Source: Tolypeutes matacus (Eukaryota; Chordata; Mammalia; Cingulata; Chlamyphoridae). From it: a stretch of 64,000 bases of DNA. The notes beneath the pieces are model-generated. The model saw only the letters and a program-made list of their open reading frames with translations, made no database searches and had not been told where the DNA came from. Of the stretch, positions 34,030 to 46,760 are shown in pieces. Location of the stretch: contig JAKSZT010053928.1 of NCBI GenBank assembly GCA_026826555.1, forward strand, positions 38,026,386 through 38,090,385, written 5' to 3'. Within the stretch, counting starts at the first letter, position 1; the number at the start of each line of letters is the position of its first letter. The position numbers were made by a program, and so were the translations under genes.

Positions 34030-36041
34030 GTACAGGTTGTAACTCCAGAATAGTATTAAATAATAGTAGAGACTTTAGTTTAGGTACATTTTATTTCTTT
34101 TTCTTGCCTAATTGTTCTGGCTAGAACTTCCAGCACAAAATTGAATAATAATGCTGACCACGGACATCTTTATCTTGTTTTTCTTGTTTTTCTTAGAGGT
34201 AAAGCTTTCAGTCTTTCACCATTGAGTATGTTAGCTATAGGTTTCTCATACATTCTGTTTATCACTTTGAAGATGTTTTCTTCTATTCATAGTTTTATGA
34301 ATGTTTTTATCAAGAAGGGATTTTGTCAAATGCCTATTGTGCATTAATTGAGATGATCAGGTGTTTTCTCTCTTTACTCTAAATTGTGGTATAATACATT
34401 AATTGATTTTCTTATGTTGAACCACGCATGCATATTTGGAATAAATTCCACTTGGTCATGGTGTATAATTCTTTTATTGTCCTGTTGGATTTATTTTGCT
34501 AGTGTTTTTAAAGGATTTTTGCATCTATATTCATAAGAGATATTGGTCTGTAATTTTCCTTTCTTGTGATATCTTTATCTGGCTTTGGTATTAGGAGATG
34601 CTGGCCTCATAGAATGAATTAGGAAATGTTCCCTCTACCTCAATTTATTGGAAGAGTTTGAGCAGAACTGGTGTTAATTCTTCTTGGAATGTTTGGTAAA
34701 ATTCACAATTGAAGCCATCTGCTCCTGGGCTTTTCTTTGTTCAGCGGTTTTTGATTACTCACTGATCCAACTCTTTAAGTTGCTATTGGTCTTTTGAGAT
34801 CATCTCTTTCTTCATGAATCAGTGTAGGCTGTGTGTTTCTAGGAAGTTGTTCATTTACTCTTATGTTATCTAATTTGTTGGCTTACTCTTATAATCCTTT
34901 TTGTTTCTTCAGGGTCAGTAGTAATGCCTTCCCGCTTTATTTCTGATTTTCAGTTATTTGTGTCCTCTCTCTTTTTCTCTTTGTCAGTCTAGTTAAAGGT
35001 TTGTCAATTTTATTGATCTGTTCAGAGAATAAATTTTTGGTTTTGCTGATTATCCCTATTGTGTTTTTTAATCTCTGTTTCATTTATCTCTCCTCTAAAC
35101 GTTGTTGTTTCCTTCTGGTTTGGCTTCCTTGGCTGTTCAAGCAAATAGCACGCAGTGGGTTGGCTTAAACAATGGTAATTTATTTGCTCACAGTTTTGAG
35201 GCTAAGAGATAGTCCCAACCAAGGCATCATCAGGGCAATGCTTTTTTCCCAAAGACTGGCATTCTCTGCCACTGATCCTTTGTCCTGGGCTCCTGTGTCA
35301 CACGGCAACGCACATAGTGGCCTCTCCTGTCCTCTCTGTTCTCTTCTGGGTTCCATTGCATTTCATCTTCTTGCTTCCTGTGGCTTTTCTTCTCTTTGCC
35401 TGAATTTCATTCTTCTTTTAAAAGACTCTAGTAATAGATTTAAGATCCATCCTGATTGAGGTGGGTCACACCTTAAGTAACCTCATCAAAAAGTCTCACT
35501 TATAGTGGGTTTACACCCACAGCAATGGTTTAAGAACATATTTTTCTAGGGTACATACAGTTCCAAACCACCACACCTTCATTCTGTTTGCTTTGAGCTT
35601 AGTTTGATCTTCTTTGTCCCAAACCTTCAGTTGTGATGTTAAGTCACTTGTTTGAGAGCTCTCTCTTCTTTTATAATGGAAGCATTTAGAGCCCCAAATT
35701 TTCCTTTCACATTTTCATTTGCCTCAATATATTCCTAACTCCCCTATTATTTCTTTATTGACTCATTTGTTGTTTCTGAATGCATTAATTTCACACATAC
35801 TTGCGAAATTTCCAGTGCTCCATGTGTTGTTGCTTTCTATTTTCATTCCATTGTGTTCAGAGAAGATGCATTGTATAATTTTAATAATTGTAAATGCATT
35901 GAGACTTGTTTTGTGACCCAACATATGGTCTATCCTGGAGAATCATCTGTGTGCACTAGAGAAGAACATGTATTCTTCCGCTCTTCAATGAAATGTTCTA
36001 GATATGTCTGTGAGGTCTAGCTGCTCTAGGGTATGACTTAA
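34030..36041 (-). mobile_element. Old L1 LINE ORF2, antisense, split by an LTR-like insertion
   Basis: Antisense RT sequence at 34090-34280 (TTGCCTAATTGTTCTGGCTA, TCACCATTGAGTATGTTAGC) leads through the finger region (TCTTTATCTGGCTTTGGTAT at about 34570) to the endonuclease part (TTCCATTGTGTTCAGAGAAG at about 35848, TGACCCAACATATGGTCTAT at 35916). The element at 35116-35575 is inserted into it, because L1 sequence resumes immediately on the other side. No intact frame. Confidence 0.8.
35116..35575 (-). mobile_element. LTR-like repeat, copy 1, with 5-bp duplication
   Basis: The 460-bp insert begins TGGTTTGG and ends CCAAACCACCACA, giving TG...CA termini with inverted ends. It is flanked by CCTTC at 35111-35115 and 35576-35580. 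The order of internal words (CTCACAGTTTTGAGGCTAAG, GGTAATTTATTT, GACTCTAGTAATAGATTTAA, GGGTCACACCTTAAG) resembles antisense MaLR-type LTRs (MLT1/MST). Two related copies lie at 36048 and 62937. It could be a lineage-specific element with similar ends rather than MaLR. No coding capacity is evident. Confidence 0.6.
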
Positions 36042-36047
36042 AGCAGG

Positions 36048-36713
36048 TTTTTTTAGTTTGCTAAAATCTGCTGGGAGCAATACACCAGAAATGGTTTGGC
36101 TTTAAATTTACTAGGTTAAAAGCTTACAGTTCTGAGGCTGTGGAACTGTACAAATCAAAGCGTCATCCATAGATGCTGCCTCACCACGGTGCAGCTTTGG
36201 ATCATCAGGCACCTGGCAGCATCATCCAAAGGTGCTTTCTATCTGAGCTCAGCTGTGGGTGATCAGACACATGGCAGGGCATAATGGCGGCTATGCCAGA
36301 ATCTGCATTCTCTTCCAGGCTTACTTTCTCCCCAAGCTCAGCTGTGGGCAATGAGGCGTATAACTCTTCTTTTTTTAGCCTCTCAGTAGCTTCTTTCCAT
36401 GCCCCTGTGCTCTGCTGATTTCAGCCTCTGGCCTCCAGGAGTTTTCTCTCATCTTCTTGAGTTTCTCTGTCTCTGCAGTTTTTTTTCTGTGTCTGTGGCT
36501 TTTATTCCTCTATTTGTAAAGGACTTCAGTAAAAGGATTAAGACTCCCCTGGGTCATACCCTACTGAAGTGATTTAATCAAATGGAAGGTCCCCTAACTG
36601 AATCGAATCAAAAGGTCCCATCTACAATCTACAATGGACTTACAAGCACAGGAATGGGTTCCCTTTAAGAGGAACAGGATTTTCTGTGGTTCACAAAAGA
36701 CTCAAACCAGCAC
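36048..36713 (-). mobile_element. LTR-like repeat, copy 2
   Basis: 666-bp insert with AGCAGG on both sides (36042-36047 and 36714-36719). It starts near TTTTAGTTTGCTAAAATC and ends ACTCAAACCAGCAC. Shared words with copies 1 and 3 include CAGAAATGGTTTG, TACAGTTCTGAGGCTG, AGGACTTCAGTAAAAGGATT and AAGACTCCCCTGGGTCA. It is longer than copy 1 through extra pyrimidine-rich sequence (TCTCTCATCTTCTTGAG and similar). It sits at the boundary between the old antisense L1 and the sense L1. Confidence 0.6.
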
Positions 36714-36719
36714 AGCAGG

Positions 36720-38145
36720 TAATCAATCTCTAGCCAAAGGCCACTTTGACTTAATTCTTTTTTACTCTGCTTTAGTTGCCTTCAACCTGATTCTGCCAGC
36801 AGGGCAAATTCTGGTAGAGTGAGCCAGAGATAAGTTTCCTAGCTCAGACTTTGAGGCTGCCACTTGATATATTGGCACTGACAAACAGGCATTGCATTGT
36901 TGGCTAAGGTTTCCTCTGCTCCCTCTGCAACAGGGTTAGGGGCCCACAATGGGAGTGCAGGCTGGCTCCATGCTATGCCAGGGAGGGTCTGGGGAGGGAA
37001 CAGCAAGGACCACACAACTTCTCCAGAAAACATTGTTCTTAAAATTTGAGGAACTAGTAAGACACGGGAATCTCTTCTCCAGAAAAATAACTAGAGGACA
37101 GGCTGAAACAGCCCCGAAAAAGATCTTCTAGGGTTTAGGCTGCACACCACCCAGAGGAGAGAGGTTCAGAAGAGGGAAATTGCGACAACAGAACCATGAG
37201 TGGGAAGTAGCAGCTTCTGATGCTGCCGGCACCCTCCCCCATACTCTTTAGAATTCTCAGGCCTCTGGGCCTGCGACCACAGACAAAGGGAACTCCAGGG
37301 ATCTACCACTCCCAGAAAGGGGAGAGAGAGGGACACAGCCATAGGCTGACTCAGGTTCTGACCTGTAAATTTGGGCTGCGGAACCCCACGGACCCTTCCA
37401 CACGGCAGTTTGCCCTGGGAGCCTAGGAATGACTGGAGAAATCTGACCCTCGCAACTTCCCTCTCTTCTAGCCTGAACTAATTGTTGAGGACTCTACAGG
37501 AGAGGGGAGAGAGAGCCTGGGGCTGACCCTGCTTTTGACTCCCAGGTTTGGTGTGCCCTGTCCCGAGAGCCCTTCCAGGCCAGATGGGGCAGCGCCATTG
37601 TTTGCCTTGGGGCCTGCATGGGGCTAAAGATATACAAACCTCCCAATCTCCTCCTCTACTAACAGGGACTGATTGTTGAGGACTCAGAAGGGAGTGGAAA
37701 TATTTCCTAGCTGGGAAAAGGGGGGCGCAACGAGAGAAGTATGGGGAACTGTCTCAGAAAGTGTGAATCACAGGGCTCTTAGCCCCCAGACAGGAAGCTC
37801 TATCACATTGATCTGGTCTGTGTCACAACAAATATGCTCCGACCAGGCATTGAATTGAGAGCTGCCAAGAAGCGCCATCTCCTGGCAGACCAAGGAAGTG
37901 CACATAAGAAAATTAATAAGTAATAGAGGCTTTTACTGGCCTCTATAGCCTCCCTGCCCAAGGCCCTAGGAAATGGCTCTATAACCAATTACTGGGTCCA
38001 GTGCCCAGTTTTGAGCAACTAGCAGAACAATCCTAACAATCAAGGTTGAGCCAAAAATCAAAGAGCTGTGGTAACTCACAGCCTCCTGCCACTAAAACCC
38101 CGTAAAAGAAAAAGAGAGCATCTAAGTAAAATACAAACTAACCAG
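36720..38145 (+). promoter_or_regulatory. 5' UTR / promoter region of the sense L1
   Basis: A GC-richer region (for example GAGAGGAGAGGG- and CCTC-rich blocks) that contains a diverged tandem duplication at about 37350-37690. TTGTTGAGGACTC recurs at 37481-37493 and 37671-37683, 190 bp apart. Upstream of each copy there is a similar TTTGCCC/T-TGGG and CTC-rich series. No YY1-type start motif was found at its 5' edge. In other L1s this region holds the Pol II promoter. Confidence 0.6.
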
Positions 38146-39120
38146 ATGCCTAAGCACCACCAAAAAATTATGAGCCATACTAAGAAAATAGAAAACATGG
38201 CCCAAGAAAAAGAATACAGCAGAGTCCCAGAAGAGATGCAGAATTTGAGAGAACTAATCAGTGAGATAAGCACAAATTTCCAAAATCAAATTAATGAGAT
38301 GAAAGAGAATATAGTTAGATAAATGACATCAAGAAGTCATTGAGCGAACGCAAAGAAGAATTTGAAATCCTGAACCGAAAAGTAACGGAGTTCATGGGAA
38401 TGAAAAACACAATAGGTGAAGTCAAAAATACATTTGAGGCATACAACAGCAGACTCGAAATGATAGAAGAAAGAATAAGCGATACCAAAGACAGAGAAGC
38501 TAAAATTGAAGAGAGAAAAGAACAGAGAGAGAAAAGAATGAAAAAAATTGAGCAGGGGCTCAGAGAGTTGAATGACAACACAAAACGCAACAACATACGT
38601 GTCGTAGGAGTTCCAGAAGGGGAAGAGAAAGGAAAAGGGGCAGAAAGAGTATTTGAGGAAATAATAGCTGAAAATTTCCCAACTCTCACGAAAGAAATGA
38701 ACTTGCATGTCCAAGAAGCACACCGTACCCCAATGAGAATAAATCCAAATAGACCTACACCAAGACACATGTTATTCAGAATGTCAAATGTAAAAGATAA
38801 AGAGAAAATTCTCAGAGAAGCAAATGATCACATACAAAGGACGTCCAGTAAGACTTAGTGCAGATTTCTCTTCAGAAACCATGGAGGTGAGAAGACAGTG
38901 GTATGATACAATTAGGAAACTGAAAGAGAAAAACTGCCAGCTGAGAATTCTTTTTCCAGCAAAACTGTCCTTCAAATATGAAGGTGAATATAAAGTATTT
39001 ACAAACAAACAGAAACTAAGAGAGTTTGCAAAAAAGAATCCACCTTTGCAGGAAATATTAAAGGAAGCCTTAGAACCTGAAAGAAAAAGACAGGTGAGAG
39101 AGGCTTGGAGAAGAGTATAG
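38146..39120 (+). pseudogene. L1 ORF1 (RNA-binding protein) pseudogene
   Basis: The first in-frame ATG is at 38146. The N-terminal part is read from there to a stop at 38320-38322. The coiled coil and RRM are read from 38340 in another frame, and the C-terminal domain from 38824 back in the first frame. The N-terminal half is rich in K, E and Q with heptad spacing, as in the trimeric coiled coil. The RRM carries the RNNIRVVGVPEGEE motif, the L1 version of RNP. The C-terminal domain has KGRPVRLSADFSSET and AKLSFKYEG. ORF1p normally binds L1 RNA as a trimer. Here two frame changes prevent a full product. Confidence 0.9.
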
Positions 39121-39201
39121 AAGAAAGAAAAGCAGAAAGGATAACCAAAAGAGTAAAAAGGGAGACAAAAATAAGATGACATATGAAAACCAAAGAATAA
39201 A

Positions 39202-42200
39202 ATGGAGGAAATCAATAGTGCATTTTCAGTAATATCATTGAATGTTAATGGATTATATTCCCCAATCAAAAGATACAAGCTGACAGAATGGATAAAAAAA
39301 CATGAGCCATCCATATGCTGCTTACAAGAAACTCACCTCAGACCCAGGGATACAAACCTGCTGAAAGTAAAAGGTTGGAAAAAGATACTCCATGCAAATA
39401 GTAAACAGAAAAGATCAGGGGTAGCTAAACTAATATCAGACAAAACAGACTTCAAATGCAAAAAAGTGATAAAAGATGCAAAAGGCCATTACATATTAAT
39501 AAAAGGGATGATCCACCAGGAAGATATAGCAGTCATAAATATCTATGAACCTAACCAGGGTGCTCCAAAATATATGAGACAAACTCTGGCAAAACTGAAG
39601 GGAGAAATAGACATTTCTACAATAATCGTTGGAGACTTCAACACCCCTCTCACATCATTAGATAGAACAACTAGACAGAAGATCAACAAGGAAACAGAGA
39701 ACTTGAACAATATGATAAACAAGTTAGACCTAACAGACATATACAGAACACTGCATCCAAACTCAGCTGGTTATACATTCTTTCTCAAGTGCCCATGGAT
39801 CTTTCTCCAGGATAGACCACATGTTATGTCACAATACAGCTCTCAATAAATATAAAAAGATTGAAATTATACAAAGAACCTTCTCAGATCATAATGGAAT
39901 GAAACTAGAAATCAATAACAGACAGGAAAAAAGTAAATTTGCAAATGTGTGGAGACTGAACAACACACTCCTAAATATTCCGTGGGTCAAAGAAGAAATT
40001 GCAAGTGAAATCAATAAATATATTGAGACAAATGAAAATGAGAACACAACGTATCAAAACTTATGGGATACAGCGAAGGCAGTCTTGAGAGGGAAATTTA
40101 TAGCCATAAATGCCTATATTAAAAAACAAGAAAGAGCTAGATTCAAAGATTTAACTGTACAACTTAGGAAACTAGAAAAAGAACAGCAAACCAATCCCAA
40201 AGCAAAAAGAAGGAAAGAAATAATAAAGATTAGAGCAGAAATAAATGAAAATGAGAACAGAAAAACAATAGAGAAAATCAACAAAACCAAAAGCTAGTGC
40301 TTTGAGTAGATCAATAAAATTGACAAACCCCTCACTAGACTAACAAAGAAAAAAAGAGAAAAGATGCAAATAAATACAATCAGAAATGAAAGGGGGGAAA
40401 TTACAAATGACCTCATAGAAATAAAAAGAATCATAAGAGGATATTATGAGAAACTATATACCAACAAACTAGACAACCTAGATGAAATGGACAAATTTCT
40501 AAAAACGCATAACCAACCTACACTGACACAACAAGAAATACAAGAACTTAACAAACCAATCACAATTAAGGAGATTGAATCCATCATCAAAAATCTCCCA
40601 GCAAAGAAATGTCCAGGACCAGATGGCTTCACAGGTGAATTCTACCAAGCATTTCTAAAAGAATTAACACCAATCCTGTGTAAACTCTTCCAAAAAATTG
40701 AAGAGGAGGGAAAATTACCCAACACATTTTATGAAGCCAACATCACCCTAATACCAAAGCCAGATAAAGATTCCACAAGAAAAGAAAATTACAGACCAAT
40801 CTCTCTAATGAACATAGATGCAAAAATTCTCAACAAAATACTTGCAAATCGAATCCAACAGCATATCAAAAGACTTATACATCACGACCAAGTGGGATTT
40901 ATTCCTGGTATGCAAGGCTGGTTCACCATTAGAAGATCAATCAATATAATACACCACATTAACAAATTGAAGGAATAAATCCACATGATCATCTCAATAG
41001 ATGCAGAAAAGGCATTCGACAAAATCCAACATCCTTTTTTGAAAAAAATACTTCAAAAGATAGGAATAAAAGGAAAATTTCTCAATATGATAAAAGGCAT
41101 ATATGAAAAACCCACAGCCAACATCATACTCAATGGGGAAAGGTTGAAAGCTTTCCCCCTAAGATCAGGAACAAGACAAGGATGCCCACTGTCACCATTG
41201 TTATTCAACGTTGTACTAGAAGTTCTAGCTAGGGCAATTAGACAAGACAAAAAAATTAAAGGAGTCCAAATAGGAGAAGAGGAATTAAAACTCTCACAGT
41301 TTGCGGATGACATGATCCTGTATTTAGAAAATCCTGAAGTATCCACAACAAAGCTACTTGAACTAATAAATGAGTTCAGCAAAGTGGCAGGATACAAGAT
41401 CAACACGCAAAAATCAGTAATGTTTTTGTACACTAGTACTGAACAATCTGAGGAGGAAATCAGGAGGAAAATTCCATTTTCAATAGCAACAAAAAGACTC
41501 AAATACCTAGGAGTTAATTTAACCAAAGCAGTACAGGACCTATATGCAGAAAACTACAAAACAATGCTAAAAGAAATTTAAAAAGACCTAAACAAATGGA
41601 AAGACATTCCGTGTTCATGGATTGGAAGAATAAATATCGTGAAGATGTCAATCGTGCCCAAACTGATTTACAGATTCAATGCAATACCAATCAAAATCCC
41701 AACAGCTGACTTTACAGAATTAGAGAAGTCAATTACCAAATTCATCTGGAAGGGTAAGTGCACCCAAATAGCCAAAAGCATTCTAAAAAAGAAGAGCAAT
41801 GTGGGAGGAATTTCACTGCGTGACCTTGAAACATATTACAGAGGTACAGTGGTCAAAACAGCATGGTACTGGCATAAAGATAGACACATCGATCAGTGGA
41901 ATAGAATTGAGAATCCAGAAATAAACCCTCACCTATACAGTCAACTGGTTTTTCACAAACCTACCAAGCCCACACTAATGGGAAAAAACAGTCTCTTCAA
42001 CAAATGGTGTTGGGAGAACTGGATATCTATGACCAAAAGAATGAAAGAGGACCCCTATCTCACCCCCTATAGAAGAATCAACTCAAAATGGATCAAAGAT
42101 CTAAATATAAAAGCCAGGACCATAAAACTACTAGAAGAAATGTAGGGAAACATCTTCAAGACCTTGAAGTATGTGGTGGTTCTTGGACCTTACACCCAAA

Positions 42201-43013
42201 GCACGTGCAACAAAAGAAAAAGTAGATAAATGGGACCTCCTCAAAATTAAACACTTTTGCACCTCACAGGACTTTGTCAGAAGTGTGAAAAGGCAGCGTA
42301 CTCAATGGGAGAAAATATTTGGAAATCACATATCTGATAAGGGTTTAATATCCAGGATATATAAAGAGATGTTACAACTCAACAATAAAAAGACAAATGA
42401 CCCAATTAAAAAATAGGCCAAAGACTTGAATAGACATTTCTCTGAAGAAGAAATACAAATGGCAAAAAAACATATGAAGAAATGCTCAACATCACTCATG
42501 ATTAGGGAAATGCAAATCAAAACTACAATGAGATATCATTTCACACCTATCAGAATGGCCACTATTAAAAAAACAGAGAACTACAAGTGTTGGAGAGGAT
42601 GTGGAGAGATAGGAACACTTCTTCACTGTTGGTGGGAATGCAGGATGGCACAACCACTATGGAGGACTGTTTGGCAGTTCCTAAGGAAATCGAATATAGA
42701 CTGGCCACGTGACTCTGCAATACCACAACTGGGTATATACCCAGAAGAATTGAGAGCAGTGACACGAACAGATATCTGTACACCAATGTTGGTAGCCACA
42801 TTATTCACCATTGCCAAAAGTTGGAAACAACCCAGGTGTCCATCAATAGATGAATGAATAAACAAACTGGTCTATTCACACGATGGAATATTATGCAGCT
42901 GTAAGAAGAAATGAAGTCATAAAGCATATGACAGCATGGATGAACCTGGAGGACATTATGTTGAGTGAAGCAAGCCAGACACAAAAGGACAAATACTGTA
43001 TGAATGCGTTACT
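39202..43013 (+). pseudogene. L1 ORF2 (endonuclease / reverse transcriptase) pseudogene
   Basis: ATG at 39202. Endonuclease: SLNVNGLYSP, CLQETHLRPRDTN, VGDFNTPL and SDHNG are visible. One frame change lies near 39781 and another near 42185. In-frame stops end at 40297, 40978, 41581, 42145 and 42416. Reverse transcriptase motifs include [45 protein letters not shown] and the catalytic FADD near 41302. The C-terminal zinc-knuckle [18 protein letters not shown] keeps a CX3CX7HX4C-like spacing. All domains are therefore recognisable in order. The TAG ending at 40297 replaces what is usually a tryptophan codon. Inactive. Confidence 0.93.
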
Positions 43014-43176
43014 ATGAAACAAATATATTGTGTAATATGTTGTTTGATTAAAAAGAAAATGTATATGTATCCATTAGATTTAATTGAGAAATGTATATAT
43101 TCATCTGTGTTTACTTTTTAGTTTTTAATTGTTTATATTTTCAATTATTAAATGTACAAAATAAAGTTTTAAAAAA
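43014..43176 (+). terminator. L1 3' UTR and poly(A) signal (sense L1)
   Basis: Short AT-rich 3' UTR of about 160 bp with AATAAA at 43160-43165 and an A6 remnant at 43171-43176. No G-rich polypurine tract like that of human L1 is visible. Confidence 0.75.
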
Positions 43177-43655
43177 TTATCAGTTTATTATATTAATGTA
43201 ATTCTGAATAAAATTTGCGAGGGTAATAGCTAGTTAAAACTGTTATAAAATAGAGTTTTTAAAAGTATATATATTAAAGGGAAGCACTCAAATTTTAACT
43301 AAAACATCATATACAAAGATGATAAAGCATTTGAAATAGTTAAGGAAAACAAACTATCAATTACATATGCATATTTAACATTTTATTTAAAAGGTCAATG
43401 CTGGTACTTTAAAAGTTACTAAAGAAGACACAATCACCATCTGGTGGCAAAGCAAGGAACTGGTTGTTTTAAGGTATTTATTTTCTATGATAATCATTAG
43501 GCATCTAGTAATATAATCTTTTCTGAGGCAAGCATTTGAATAGAATGGTATTAGAAAACCCTCAGATGTAGTCTGTTATGATATCTCATATATCAGTTTC
43601 ATAATAGTATTTATAGACACTTTTCTCAAGGCATAGTTAGGCTTCACATGAATTA
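43177..43655. other. AT-rich non-coding DNA
   Basis: Nothing recognised beyond AT-rich sequence following the L1 end. Confidence 0.5.
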
Positions 43656-43659
43656 TTGC

Positions 43660-43800
43660 TTATGAATCTGACAATAAACTTGAGTGGTTTTTGTTGTAAT
43701 TTTCACAGATGAGGAAATTAAGACTTATAGAGGTTTAATTCCTTGCTAATATCTCATATCTGGTAAATGGCACACTTAAATATGAATCCAATCTAATTCT
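43660..43800 (-). mobile_element. MIR SINE, antisense
   Basis: AATTTTCACAGATGAGGAAA, TAAGACTTATAGAGGTTTAA and ATCTCATATCTGGTAAATGG are antisense MIR words in order. Confidence 0.7.
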
Positions 43801-44529
43801 GTCTCTTTAAAGAGTATGCATTCCCTAAAACATATAAATTGTTAAACCCCAAAGCTAACCCTTAATAAGGCAATTAATATTATGTTCTTATCATTCTGAA
43901 AAGGTGTTAGGGCAGAATTACACTGCACAATTCTTTGTGGGTCTCTACAATCTGCAATTGAATTCTGGGGCATGTTAGTTGATCCATTATGTTTATTTTT
44001 ACTATATCTGGTTGATCAGAAGTTCTGTCAGGATTCTAAATATGGTTTGATCTGGACCAATGATGAAGAAAGAGTAAAACAAAACAAATAAAAATTCTGA
44101 CTGAAGAGGAGTGGACTTGTTTTGAAATTGCAAGATGCAAACAGCAAACAGCAAAATGGCACATCAACTTTAGAATCACAGAATCATAAAACTTTAGAGT
44201 TAAAATTAAATGCATCATTTAATTATAACTGCTCATGTTTAAGTTATATTTACCTTATTTTATAGCAAATACCATATAGAGTTTAAAACACATTCTCAGA
44301 TAATTTTCCATATCATGCAATAATAATATATCGTATCTGGGATTCCGAATATTGGGTTGAAATTACCTTTTGTGTAGGTTAAAAATATTCAAATATTTTC
44401 AATTTCATATGGCTCAACCTAAATATGAAACCTATTTTAGAGCTGAGCAAGCTAGGCGTAGGAAAACTTTGTTTCTAGTGTATGGCCACCTAAAAAAGTT
44501 TTTCAAAAACTTGTATAGATCCCAATAGC
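43801..44529. other. Non-coding DNA, nothing recognised
   Basis: AT-rich; the minus-strand frame at 44036-44218 has no domain. Confidence 0.5.
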
Positions 44530-45225
44530 TGCTGACACCAACTGGTTATGAATTTGGGGGTTTCTATCAACCCCTTGGTTTCAATAACTTGCTAGAAGAC
44601 TCCCAGGAATCACTGAAAGTGTTGTACTTATGACGACAGCTTTATTATAATAAAAAGGATACAAATAAGAGGAAACCAAAAGAAAAGATGCATAGGGCAA
44701 GGTCTGCGGAGGGTCTCAAATGCAAACTACCGTGTCCTTTTTTCATAAAGTCAGCTCATATCACTCTCCCACACAGCAATGTTACTATCAATAACAGAAA
44801 CTCATCTGAGCATGGAATGTTTGGAGTTTATATGGGGTTTCATTATGTAGCCATGATTGGTGGAATCAGTGCCTACATGGTTGAACTCAATCTACAGGTC
44901 CCCTCTCCTTCCAGAGATCAGGGAGTTCTGCTAACAGGATATAGCTCCGAGCTCCAACCCCTTCATCACCTGATTGATCTTTCTGGTTGGCCAGACTCCA
45001 AACTAAGACTACAGGTATCGCCGGCGGCCACACCTCTCATCTCCTTAACATATGACCTATCAGGTGTACTACTGGGTCCCCTGTGGATAACAAAAGATAC
45101 TCCTATCAGTGGAAATTCCAAAGATGTAAATTTCGTATCCTCCCAGGAACTGAGGACAAAGCCCAGCCAAGTTTTCCATTATACTAAATCACTAAATTCA
45201 CTTTTATAATGAATAAACCCAAAAA
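44530..45225 (-). mobile_element. ERVL-type LTR (MLT2-like), antisense
   Basis: Ordered words AATAACTTGCTAGAAGACTC, AGCTTTATTATAATAAAAAG, AAGATGCATAGGGCAAGGTC, GGGTTTCATTATGTAGCCAT, GAACTCAATCTACAGGTCCC, GGATAACAAAAGATACTCCT and CAAAGATGTAAATTTCGTAT match my recollection of an antisense ERVL solo LTR. The 173-residue frame across it (44688-45209) matches no protein and is a chance frame. Family name uncertain. Confidence 0.55.
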
Positions 45226-45599
45226 CTAATTTCCTTCATTGAGAGTTTGACTGTATTAGAAGAAGCAAATATTTGTGTAAAGTAAACTGTTTTAATCCAT
45301 GCATTGCTTTGTTTTAAAAGATGGTAATCTCGATTCTGGAATTGGTTACTCCTCAGTTAAATGGCTGTCCTTCCTTCCAGAACCTGCTATGCTCTGGAGA
45401 ACTATAATGAGGAGTCACTGAATACTAAATGATTATTTCCTGCCTAACTTTTTTAATGCCTTTCTTTTTTTTTTTCCATTTAAATCATTAAAAATATTTT
45501 CAATGATCATTTCCCAGAATATAGATTTATGATTATTATAGGTCTTCAGTCTGATGCAAACTCATTTTCTTCCTGCAAATGATATGAAAGATATTTCTT
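45226..45599. other. Non-coding DNA
   Basis: Nothing recognised. Confidence 0.5.
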
Positions 45600-45700
45600 A
45601 GGCTAGTATTATGCTTTATTCATCTCTGTATCCCCTGCTGTGTCAGCATAGTTCTTTGCCTATAGTGGACACAATGACTTTCCTGAATTGAATTGAAAAG
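45600..45700 (+). mobile_element. L2 LINE 3' end, sense
   Basis: TTTATTCATCTCTGTATCCC, GTCAGCATAGTTCTTTGCCT and ATAGTGGACACAATGA correspond to the L2 3' end (CTGTATCCCCAGTGCC, CATAGTAGGCAC). Confidence 0.65.
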
Positions 45701-46629
45701 ATAATGAAAGTTCTCTTGATTTAACATTAAAGGCTATTTTCAGTCCTTAAAATCTGAGCAGGATATGCATAACTTATTTTTTAATTTATCGTTTTAGATT
45801 TCTCTAGGATAATATACTTTTCCTTTACAATTAGAGTACTTTGATCCAGTAATCTTGATGATAGAGTATATCCATGAAAATGACATCCTTGATTCAATCC
45901 TTTGGGAAGAAGATTTAGTCATCTGCCAAATATCAGTTCAAAATTTTGCTCTTCTCTCATTTTATGAAAAGAATGTCTGCCATCTTATTTTTAGCTGAAA
46001 ATTCCTAGAATATGAAGAACATGTTTTGAAAGATTATGTTTAGAGACCTCTGAATAAAATTTAGAGAGTCTGTAACAGGAAACTATAATGCAATAAAATG
46101 TTGAAAGAATTGGTAAAAGACCACAGACCTTCCTTTTTAGCTTAAAGGATCTTGGTCTTTCTTTTGGAACAAATGAGTGAAAAAAATGTTCAGATGTTTT
46201 AACAGTTCACCAATACATTCCATGATTTTGACAAGGATGCCTGTAATATTTTAAAACTATGTTAGAGATAAAGCATTTAGCAACACAAGAAGACAATGAC
46301 TATAAAACACAAAATTAACTCTTCAAAGTTATTATAATTTTCTCTCCCCTTGTCTCCAGCTGATTAGTGCAAATTAACTGCCTAAGCAATTAGCATGCAA
46401 TATGAAAATCTTTGATATCTGCTGAGAAAGCAGGCTTTTTTCCCCCCTAACATACATCTATGTGAAATTCCATAGCTTCCTAAAAACATTGCTCTACTGT
46501 GATTGCTAATATTGTTCTGAACTTTAAGGACATGTTTGCAAGTTTGTTTTGAGCTTAAAGGATTTACTAAATTCAATATTTTTAAAGTTTTAATCTTTAT
46601 AAATTATATAAAGGAATTGTTCAAAGGAA
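45701..46629. other. Non-coding DNA
   Basis: No repeat or coding frame recognised; AT-rich. Confidence 0.5.
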
Positions 46630-46760
46630 ATGTGGTGCTTAGTCCCTCTTCTATTAAATGGAAATAATAAGTATCTCATTAGATTGTCATGAGAGTAGTG
46701 AATTCAATAATGTATGTAAAGAAAGCCTAGAACACAATCTGGCCCAGAATGTGCTTTTAA
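46630..46760 (+). mobile_element. MIR SINE 3' half, sense
   Basis: ATTAAATGGAAATAATAAGT, ATCTCATTAGATTGTCATGA, GAGTAGTGAATTCAATAATG and AAAGCCTAGAACACAATCTG follow the MIR 3' half. Confidence 0.8.

Larger units (their letters stand above)
36720..43176 (+). mobile_element. L1 LINE, sense, near full length, inactive
   Basis: Layout: 5' UTR (about 36720-38145), ORF1 remnant (38146-39120), ORF2 remnant (39202-about 43013), short 3' UTR, AATAAA at 43160-43165 and a weak A6 end. ORF1 and ORF2 are collinear with mammalian L1 throughout. I count two ORF1 and two ORF2 frame changes plus several in-frame stops, so neither protein can be made. The 5' edge is uncertain (36720-36840) and no flanking duplication was found. 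Its 5' UTR and 160-bp 3' UTR show no obvious similarity to those of the antisense L1 at 52-60 kb, so the two belong to different L1 lineages. Confidence 0.9.

Noticed and set aside
39202..43013. An active L1 ORF2 with recoded stop codons
   Set aside because: Five stops plus two frame changes are scattered without any recoding signal; ordinary decay explains them.
36720..43176. A target-site duplication for the sense L1
   Set aside because: I compared the sequence after the A6 end (TTATCAGTTTATT) with 36.7-36.9 kb and found no convincing match.
44688..45209. A 173-residue open frame, the longest outside L1
   Set aside because: It lies wholly within an ERVL-like LTR in antisense, has no domain, and opens through LTR sequence; most likely chance.
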